Positions 57,436-64,000 of a stretch of DNA of 64,000 nucleotides are shown here, in pieces (the stretch's first letter is position 1; each line of letters starts with the position of its first letter). A model generated the notes under the pieces. That model made no database searches. It was given only the letters and a program-made list of their open reading frames with translations, and had not been told where the DNA came from. The position numbers were made by a program, and so were the translations under genes. The DNA comes from Castanea sativa. Its lineage: Eukaryota > Streptophyta > Magnoliopsida > Fagales > Fagaceae. The stretch spans positions 3,812,001 through 3,876,000 of the forward strand of contig NC_134017.1 in assembly GCF_040712315.1 (NCBI RefSeq), in the 5' to 3' direction.

Positions 57436-59274
57436 TGACTCCTGGATGGGCAAGGTTGATGACTCAATTTCTGACTGACGAAGCACCGCAGCAGATATGC
57501 ATTGCCTAGCCACTACCTGGCTGCCGAGGATTTCCTCAACATGCTCCCCCGAAGGGAATTTCACCTTAACATGTAAGGTAGAGGAGACAGCTCCCAAAGC
57601 GTGCAGCCATGGCCTGGCGAGGATAGCTGTATATGGAGAGTACGCGTCAACCACAATGAAATCTACCTCAACCGTTTCTGTGCCGGATTGAACGGGTAAA
57701 CGGATCTGTCCCTTCGGCACAACGGCTCTCCCTTCAAAGCTTATAAGAGGTGAGTCATAAGGAGTTAAATCTTCCAACTCCAATCTTAGCCCTTTAAATA
57801 GATCAGGGTACATGATATCTGCACCGCTGCCCTGATCTATCATCACCCTTCTCACATCATAGTTCCCTATCCTGAGGGTAACCACAAGAGCATCGTCATG
57901 GGGCTGGATAGTCCCTACTTTATCCTCCTCGGAGAAACCCAAGACAGGTAAAGTGCCCTTTAATCTCTTCGGCCTGCTACCCACATCCTCGGCCTGCGGA
58001 TGGGAAACCGCCATCACCCTAGTGGGACCTGAGCCGGTCCTTCCAAGTGCAGCGAAGATAACATTAATTGTTCCCAATGCTGGCCGAGATGAACTGTTCC
58101 TCTGGTTGTTTGAACCAACTTGACTGACCTGCCCAGTGGGCTGACACAAGTGCTGCTTTAACTTTCCCTCACCGACGAGATGCTCTAAATGGTTCCATAG
58201 GGTCCGACAGTTCTCGGTAGTGTGGCCCACATCCTGATGGTACTGACAGAAAAGGTTTTGATTTCTTCTCGCAGGGTCCCCTGCCATCTTGCCGGGCCAT
58301 CTGAAGAAGGGCTCTTTACGAACTTTTTCTAATAATTGATGCACTTGCTCTCGGAACACAGTATTTACAGCCTGAGGTGCTGCCGAGCCGGATTGTCCGA
58401 AGTAATCCCTCCTCGGCTTATTGTTGTGATATCTGTCCGACCTGAAATCCCTTCTCTCTTGTGGGATAACCTTCTCCTTTCCTTTCCCCTGCTGCTGGTC
58501 TTCCTCTACCCTTTTGTATTCATCAATACGATCCATAAGACGGCGTACGCTGCGGACGGGCTTTTTCGTCAAAGACTTTCTTAGGTCGTGATCAGTAGGG
58601 AGACCCACCTTAAAGGTATTAAGCGCCACCTCATCAAAGTCGCCGTCTATTTCATTAAACATCTCCCAGTATCGGTCAGAGTATGCTTTCAGTGTCTCCC
58701 CTTCCTTCATGGCCATGGATAGCAACGAGTCCAATGGCCGAGGGACTCTGCTACACGTAATGAACCGTGAAGCGAATGCCCTAGTTAACTCCCCAAATGA
58801 GCCTACAGATCCCGATTTGAGACCGTTAAACCATCTCATAGCCACATGTCCCAAGCTGGAGGGGAAGACTTTACACATCAGAGTCTCGTTGTGAGAGTGC
58901 ACTGCCATCCTTTGGTTGAAGTGACTCACGTGCTCCACCGGATCAGTCCGGCCATTATAGATGGTAAATGTGGGCTGGGTGAACCTCCTGGGAAGCCTCC
59001 CCCTCTCAATCCTCGGTGAAAACGGAGATTTAGAGAGTTGGTGCAACGCCCTACTCATGGTATCGTTGCCTAAGCCCCTAGAACGAAACTTCTTACGTCT
59101 GCGGGTTGGCTGGTCGTCCTCCTCACTGGAGGATGTTGCGCTGGTGGGGGAACATGACCTTGAACTGTAGCCAACTCCCCTATCCTTCTCTGAGGAAGAA
59201 CTAGACGAGGACGGGGAAACCTTACGTTTAGCACGGCGTAACTTCCTCTTTAAACGATTGATTTCCTTCTGCAT
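57433..59274 (-). CDS. gag: Tat element gag-protease
   Basis: 613-residue ORF from ATG 59272-59274. Basic, Ser-rich N-terminus (MQKEINRLKRKLRRAKRK). Retrotransposon gag domain at ~100-255, with FPSSLGHVAMRWFNGLKSGS. Variant zinc knuckle C343-x2-H346-x4-H351-x4-C356 (CCHC order altered to CHHC). Aspartic protease region with D480 in VMIDQGSGADIMY and a later AILARPWLHALGA. The true start is probably upstream: ATG at 59443-59445 opens MAGLGSHHAES and then meets TAA 59410-59412, after which the frame is open into the listed start. So the original N-terminus seems cut by a nonsense codon. The ORF ends TAG 57433-57435, followed immediately by CAA TTA and an open frame into pol. Confidence 0.9.
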   Translation of the reverse strand: MQKEINRLKRKLRRAKRKVSPSSSSSSSEKDRGVGYSSRSCSPTSATSSSEEDDQPTRRRKKFRSRGLGNDTMSRALHQLSKSPFSPRIERGRLPRRFTQPTFTIYNGRTDPVEHVSHFNQRMAVHSHNETLMCKVFPSSLGHVAMRWFNGLKSGSVGSFGELTRAFASRFITCSRVPRPLDSLLSMAMKEGETLKAYSDRYWEMFNEIDGDFDEVALNTFKVGLPTDHDLRKSLTKKPVRSVRRLMDRIDEYKRVEEDQQQGKGKEKVIPQERRDFRSDRYHNNKPRRDYFGQSGSAAPQAVNTVFREQVHQLLEKVRKEPFFRWPGKMAGDPARRNQNLFCQYHQDVGHTTENCRTLWNHLEHLVGEGKLKQHLCQPTGQVSQVGSNNQRNSSSRPALGTINVIFAALGRTGSGPTRVMAVSHPQAEDVGSRPKRLKGTLPVLGFSEEDKVGTIQPHDDALVVTLRIGNYDVRRVMIDQGSGADIMYPDLFKGLRLELEDLTPYDSPLISFEGRAVVPKGQIRLPVQSGTETVEVDFIVVDAYSPYTAILARPWLHALGAVSSTLHVKVKFPSGEHVEEILGSQVVARQCISAAVLRQSEIESSTLPIQES

Positions 59275-59469
59275 GGATTTAGAACCCTCATCGTGGGTAG
59301 TGCTACCCCCTCCATGAGTATGGCTAGCCCCTGGGTATTCTGTGTGGACGCTTCCCTCACGATCCCTACGATGTTCAAGACGTTCAAAATGATCTTCCGG
59401 TTGTGATCCTTATGACTCTGCATGGTGAGAGCCTAAGCCTGCCATAATATCCCTACCTCTTCTAGACTA

Positions 59470-59489
59470 GATTCCCACAGACGGCGCCA
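59470..59489 (-). promoter_or_regulatory. Primer-binding site
   Basis: Two bases inside the 5' LTR the minus strand reads TGGCGCCGTCTGTGGGAAT. The first nine or so bases match the complement of the 3' end of a plant tRNA-Asp; the rest deviates. Position and TGG start are typical for LTR-element priming. Confidence 0.7.
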
Positions 59490-59491
59490 AT

Positions 59492-60242
59492 TGTAAGTGC
59501 ACAAGTGCACCTGGCCCCAAGAACAGTTATGGGCCCAGGCCCAATGAGCCTTAAACAATATGAATTTGTAGAGTGTGGGCTTGAAACCCAGGTTAGAAGT
59601 GTGTGGGGATTAAATGACAAACTAAGGATTGCGAATACTTGGAAACAACAAGGAATATTGTAAATAGGCCTCCTCGGATGTAAGCCGAGAGCTGTTCTTA
59701 TATTATATCTTTCTCCTTGTCTTTTTTCTTTTTAGGTTACAAAAAGTCCATCCTCGTTTCTGTTCTAGGTTCCTCCTTAAATACTTCTCTTTTTAATACT
59801 TTATACACGTGTTGCCCCAACTCCTCCCTTAGCCTAGATATTTCTTTTCTTAGTGCCTTTGAACAGTAACTAGAAGTTTCCCGTCCACTGTTCAAGTGTC
59901 ACTTCCCCATTAATGCGGCCAGGGTGGTAGGTACAGGGTCTTTAATGTGGAGGTAGCAGCCTTTATCTTTGACATTTTTCCAACATCGGTGCTTCTAGGA
60001 CATTCAAGGGTTCACCCCCTTTAACCATTGGTCTTGTTCGTGTCCTTTCCTAACTTTTACCATGAAGTCCCGGGTTCTTCGATGTCATTCCGAAGGGAAA
60101 AATCATCCTCGGCTGGACCCTCGGACCCTCGGCGTATGGGCCGACCCGTAGTACTATCAAGTCCTAAACCCAAGAGCAGGTCGGCCTTCCTTAGCATGAC
60201 CAATCGGCCCATATTCCCTTCAAGGTCTTTTTACTCCCCACA
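59492..60242 (-). repeat. 5' LTR of the Tat element
   Basis: 751 bp, with the same termini as the 3' LTR (TGTAAGTGCAC...ACTCCCCACA in plus orientation). Differs from it at about 20 positions, many of them transitions. The ORF at 60028-60357 is a read-through of the LTR edge and not a gene. Confidence 0.95.
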
Positions 60243-60569
60243 ATTGTCATCTCAAAATTTTAAAATATACACCCAAAGAAGTCATACCTCGAAAATGTAC
60301 ATTTCTGAACCTTCAATCCAAGTGACGCAAATGCATCAACAATTATTTAAGATATAATCCAATAATTAGCATGCATTCATATATATGAAAGCTATGAATA
60401 AGTGCTTTACTGAAATAGCAAACTATCAATATCACATCCAATATTGTTTATTTGCAAGAAGACAAATAGTTTAATAACAAAATAAATAAATAGTAAAATC
60501 TATATATGGGAGAGTTAGAATTTTAATTATACTTAGAATGTGCAATAATATAAGTATCCAATAGTATTG

Positions 60570-60751
60570 TTGTCACGCCCCACCCCTATGTGCACGATAT
60601 TGTCCTCTTTGGGAGTGACACGATCCTCAATGTGTACAAGGCCTTTTCCCACGAGGCTTGGTGTCATGTGGGAAGAACAAAATCTTGAGGGACGAGGCTT
60701 CGTGTCACTCTCAAAGAGGACAATCGTGCACATAGAGGCGGGGCATGACAA
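60570..60751. mobile_element. Short foldback MITE (~180 bp)
   Basis: Inverted arms of about 50 bp: TTGTCACGCCCCACCCCTAT and, from the other end, TTGTCATGCCCCGCCTCTAT, continuing GTGCACGAT..TGTCCTCTTTG and GAGTGACAC. They explain the mirror ORFs on both strands at this spot. No clear target duplication. Confidence 0.75.
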
Positions 60752-61304
60752 TGGTACTTAAATGTGAAAATTTCCTAGTCACTATCCATTTGTATGAGAG
60801 GAGGTAGAGTCCATTGTCAAAAGTGTAGAAAAATATGACGATCTAAATTTCTAATCTCTTCCACTCATTTATCCTGTTAACCAATTAGAAATAAAATTAA
60901 ATAAAATACATTGCATGAGCAGCATCAGACATGCGTCACTTCCAATGGTTTATCATCTAATTTGAAGATTTAATTGAAATAAACATAAAAGCAACACAGA
61001 GCAAGAGTAATAGCAAAACCAAAAACCAAACTCAACATACCATATCGTCTTCCTAACAGTTTGATGATTCTAGAGCAAACCCATTAAGGAAAAAAAAAAA
61101 AAAAAACCATGGCCTCTCTCCAATTAATCTATCTTAATCCTTGAAACTTGATCTGTCCCAATGTGCCATTTGTTGGCTTGCAAAAAAGAGAGAACACAAA
61201 AAAAGAGCAAAAACTAAAGTGTTACACTGGGCAAGATTTAGTGGAGCTGTCATCTAAGGCTAACAAGCAAAATGTTGGTCTAAATAATTCTTATCAAATT
61301 GCTT

Positions 61305-61636
61305 AGGTAATGTTTGGATTCAGAGGTTTGCATCCATATTTGCTGAAAACACGTTTCAGTTTTTTTTTTTCCTTGGACAGCACCTCTTGCACGGTTCATT
61401 GTCCATGAATAGTGCAAGAGGCTTGTGAACAGTGCACTGTTCACGCCATTTTTTCTAAGCCGTGATTTTTGACTTTTCTGCACACTAGTGGGTCCCGTGC
61501 ATTGTTCACGGGACCCACAAATCTTACTTTTCAGCAACTTTTTCATTAAAAATAGGTATGACGGTACTATTCACACATTTAAAAATTATTTCGCTATAGT
61601 ATTTTTAGTTTTCAGTTGTATTCAAACGTGGTCTTA
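61305..61636. mobile_element. hAT-like MITE
   Basis: The ends read inward GGTAATGTTTGGATTCAGAG and GACCACGTTTGAATACAACTG, with the subterminal features GAAAACACGTTTCAG and CTGAAAACTAAAAAT. The core has inverted GTGGGTCCCGTG..CACGGGACCCAC and GTGAACAGTGCACTGTTCAC palindromes. Family recognised by its 'GTTTGGAT' TIR type; no target duplication verified. Confidence 0.6.
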
Positions 61637-61769
61637 ATTACAAAAGGAAACATAACCATGTAATTAGTTTGGGAAGTGATTATAAGTTGACTTTTAGTTT
61701 ATTCTATGTATTATATGCAAGTATTACATTACTTTTTGTCTAAGTTTTATTTCAAAATTTTATTTTTTG

Positions 61770-61975
61770 GGTTTTTAAAAGAGTAATGTTACAGTTACAA
61801 ACTATTTTACAATATTTTTACAAAATGCTTATGCGGCCAACTTCTTAGTAGTTTTCATTGAGACCTACTATTAATATCATTTTTTCATTTACCAATAATT
61901 ACTCACCACATCAACAGTTTATTAAATTTTTTATAAAATAATTTGTATAATAAATTTTTTTATCTCATATTATGC
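61770..61975. mobile_element. MITE fragment (GTTACAAACTATTTTACAA family)
   Basis: The sequence AATGTTACAGTTACAAACTA, then ..ACAAAATGCTTATGCGGCCA, ..AATAATTACTCACCACATCA and ..AAATAATTTGTATAATAAA matches a common plant MITE layout with inverted ends (TACAAACTATTTTACAA / TTATAAAATAATTTGTA). Confidence 0.5.
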
Positions 61976-61984
61976 AAATAAATT

Positions 61985-62017
<33 letters not shown>

Positions 62018-62438
62018 GCAATCTCATTTATGACAATACCCCACTAGTGGGTAATAATAACTAATTCGTGGTTATTTGGGTAAAGCTATATCTGACAAAG
62101 TTATTTCCCCCAACAACACCAAAAAGACAGCTTGAGCACATGGAACTTTTAATTTTTGGCTGATTTGAAAGGATTGACACCACGTGAAACACTATGCAAG
62201 TACCCACATTTCTCATAAAATTTTGTACCCTTCTTAACTTTTCAACGCTTCTCAAAAAATAAAACTTTTTAACATTAACATTTAATACTTCTTTCCAATT
62301 TTTTTTATTTAACGGTTAAGATTTAATTTTTTTTTTCTTTTTAATTCTCAATTTCAACTATTGATTATAATTGCAAAGCAGTACCTTAACCTCAATCAGA
62401 TCAGAAGTTTTTCACTGGGTGATGTTATGATAACTACG

Positions 62439-63229
62439 ATATACTTGGAAAAATGGGCAAATGCCCATTTTGCGCAAAATATACAGCGTTCTGTCTCATT
62501 TTTAAACTAATTAGGAAAATACTCCTCTTTTGTAACTCGATTTTCTAAAAATCAAGTTTCAACTTAAAACTCGATTTTTGGAAAATCAAGTTATAACAAA
62601 CTGAAAATTAAAAAAAAAAAATTGCTGGAACTGGAGCTCCATGAACTCGAGTTCCATGCAATTTTTTAAACCCCTATAATCATGTTTTAAAACATACAAG
62701 TTTTTTCTTAAGTTTGATTGCTCCATAGTGGCATTTTAACATGCAAGTTTTTTTAGTTTTTTTCTTAAGTCTGATCGCTCCATAGGGAGCCCTATATTGG
62801 CATTTTAACATGCAAGTTTTTTCTTAAGTCTGATTGCTCCATGGGGAGCCCTATAATGGCGATTTAAACACCTATAATGATGTTTTTTTATGAAATTCGA
62901 GCTCTCTAAACTCGAGTTCCATGCAATTTTTTATTTTTTATTTTTTTTTAAGTTTTACCTATAGTTATGTTTCATGGAGGCCTATAGTGGCGTTTTTTTT
63001 TTATGGAACTCGAACTTGAGCTCCATGCATTTTTTTTTTTTTTAAGTTTGATCGTCCCATACTCGATTTCCTACAAATCGAGTTTTACATTAAAACTCGA
63101 TTTTTTCAAAATCGAGTTACAAAATAGAGATATTTTTCTAATTAGTTTGAGAAAGGGGGCAGAATGCTGTATATTTTGCGTGAAATGAGCCTTTGCCCAG
63201 CCCCCCCCCCCCCCCCCCCCAATATACTT
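62439..63229. mobile_element. Mutator-like TIR element (CTCGAGTT-rich) with 8 bp target duplication
   Basis: Element 62447-63221 with ~140 bp inverted ends: left TGGGCAAATGCCCATTTTGC, GCAAAATATACAGC and TTTGTAACTCGATTTT; right arm the inverse (TTTGCGTGAAATGAGCC, AATCGAGTTACAAAATAGAG). The flanking duplication ATATACTT is at 62439-62446 and 63222-63229. The core has repeated GAACTCGAGTTCCATGCA segments and ~65 bp tandem units with GCTCCATAGGGAGCCCTATA (62690-62875). The right end abuts a 20 bp poly-C run. No ORF of substance. Confidence 0.72.
63201..63220. repeat. Homopolymer C run (20 bp)
   Basis: 20 consecutive C at the right terminus of the TIR element. Rare in an AT-rich plant region; its exact length may be a sequencing estimate. 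Confidence 0.95.
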
Positions 63230-63866
63230 TCATAATGCAACTATATTTTTTTATTATTATACAATAATACAACTAATCCAGTTTACCAAAAACAAAACAA
63301 AAATGGAACTGATTTAGGCTTACGCGACTAAATGGTGAACACTTTCACTTTTCACTACTTGATTGTTAACTCAGAAAATGAGAAGGCCCACAGTTTGACA
63401 CGAAACATATTACTATCTTTACAAGAAAGATTTGTTTGTTCCGCGCGCGCATCACGAGTTTGTGCCTTCTTTAGTATGACAACGCCGTTCATAACTGTTA
63501 GAACTTTTGGAATCCTCACCCACAAAAGAGTACTGATTTATTCTTATGAAGATTCAAGAAAAGCAATTAATCATTCTTAAATATCATTAATGATATATTG
63601 ACGCGTTATGTGTCACCAAATCTGCACAATCTCTTGAATTGAGATGAGGTACAAATCATAACGGATCATACCAGCAATTGTAATGGAATGTAAAATGCCA
63701 TGTTTCTCTGACTCTAAGGGAGGGGTCCTTGGCTCTTTGTTTCTTAGGCAGTAGAAGTGATTGTCCCTTCTTCTAAGGTAGTGGGGTTCCCTAGGGTAAC
63801 TAGTTTTACCGGTAGGGCTAGTGGGTTGTATATTTCTTTTGGGGTTCGGGAAACACTAGAGGAAGT
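63230..63866. other. Intergenic DNA and probable LINE 5' leader
   Basis: No separate gene. From about 63700 the composition becomes less AT-rich (AAGGGAGGGGTCCTTGGCTC, AGTAGTGGGGTTCCC-like stretches), which fits the 5' leader of the LINE ORF that starts at 63867. Confidence 0.4.
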
Positions 63867-64000
63867 ATGGAGAATATGATGAAACATTGGCATAATTTGT
63901 CTCTCAATGATAGGGAAGGAGGCAAACTATCATTGAAGAAGGATCGAGCCACTCAAGAGTTTACTCTCGTGGCAAAATTTCTAACAAAACGTGTGTTGAA
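63867..64000 (+). CDS. Partial LINE ORF1 (DUF4283-type), runs off the window
   Basis: From ATG 63867-63869 the frame reads MENMMKHWHNLSLNDREG, then KKDRATQEFTLVAKFLTKRV, up to the last base. W..LSLNDREG and AAKFLTKR-type motifs mark the N-terminus of the DUF4283 domain in plant LINE ORF1 proteins. These are nucleic-acid-binding chaperone-like proteins encoded ahead of the reverse transcriptase. It is open to the window edge, so intactness is unknown. Confidence 0.75.
   Translation, partial: MENMMKHWHNLSLNDREGGKLSLKKDRATQEFTLVAKFLTKRVL

Larger units (their letters stand above)
48361..60247 (-). mobile_element. Complete Ty3/gypsy retrotransposon, Tat lineage, with antisense ORF
   Basis: An 11,877 bp element (48366-60242) on the minus strand, flanked by a perfect 5 bp target duplication ATTGT (48361-48365 and 60243-60247). 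The two 751 bp LTRs differ at roughly 20 positions by eye, about 97% identity. Order in the element's own direction: 5' LTR, primer-binding site TGGCGCCGT..., gag-protease, in-frame UAG, pol (RT, gypsy RNase H, extra archaeal-type RNase H, integrase), ~151 bp tandem repeats, a three-exon ORF on the opposite strand, polypurine tract, 3' LTR. The second RNase H and the antisense ORF near the 3' end are known traits of Tat/Retand-type elements. Several in-frame stops (gag 59410-59412, gag/pol 57433-57435, pol 54259-54261, antisense ORF 51566-51568 and 52040-52042) suggest this copy may not be autonomous. Confidence 0.95.
60248..62438. other. AT-rich intergenic DNA with MITE insertions
   Basis: No gene is supported. 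Contains the foldback elements listed separately and poly-A/T tracts. Confidence 0.55.

Noticed and set aside
60533..60761. Mirror ORFs on both strands
   Set aside because: Both come from the inverted arms of a short foldback MITE.

Overview
This is a gene-poor, AT-rich, repeat-laden segment of a eudicot nuclear genome. The introns, promoter-like poly(A)/(CT) tracts, SINEs, MITEs and Ty3/gypsy elements are all plant-type. The SINE, MITE and LTR families look to me like those of Fagaceae (oak or relative), but that is recognition by eye and was not tested by a search.

Layout. 1-5.9 kb is intergenic AT-rich DNA with two tRNA-derived SINE copies, AT/GA microsatellites and an odd array of degenerate ~10-11 bp GGTCC-type units. 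6.0-13.5 kb (+) holds an intact six-exon SPL2-type organelle outer-membrane RING E3 ligase gene. Its introns carry a foldback element and a 1.3 kb Mutator-like element. Tail-to-tail with it, 16.6-14.9 kb (-) is a full-length but broken NSP1-type GRAS gene, with one frameshift and one nonsense codon. 17-26 kb holds no gene. It has a solo LTR flanked by a 36 bp direct duplication and a 1.46 kb Mutator-like element with a perfect 9 bp target duplication. 30.1-26.3 kb (-) is an NLR immune-receptor gene with an unusual membrane-anchored, very long N-terminus, broken by a nonsense codon and a frameshift. 34.3-32.1 kb (-) is an intact single-exon DUF4220/DUF594 membrane protein gene. 35.8-48 kb is a graveyard of transposons: a 5'-truncated and internally deleted LINE, three Mutator-like or TIR elements, a foldback MITE family, Copia-like debris and a solo LTR with a 5 bp target duplication.

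48,361-60,247 is one complete Ty3/gypsy Tat-lineage retrotransposon on the minus strand: 751 bp LTRs, 5 bp target duplication ATTGT, gag-protease, and pol with RT, two RNase H modules and integrase. Between pol and the 3' LTR lie a ~151 bp tandem-repeat array and a three-exon ORF on the opposite strand. Gag-protease and pol share one frame and are separated only by UAG in the tobamovirus-like context UAG-CAA-UUA. This is either a readthrough signal or CAG-to-TAG decay. 60.2-64 kb holds MITEs, a Mutator-like element next to a 20 bp poly-C run, and the start of a LINE ORF1 running off the end.

Only two host genes look functional (SPL2-like and DUF4220). The two broken host genes and the Tat element carry stop codons that could all come from C-to-T change (CGA>TGA, CAG>TAG, CAA>TAA), which fits mutation of methylated DNA. 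No operon-like or pathway link between neighbouring genes is evident.
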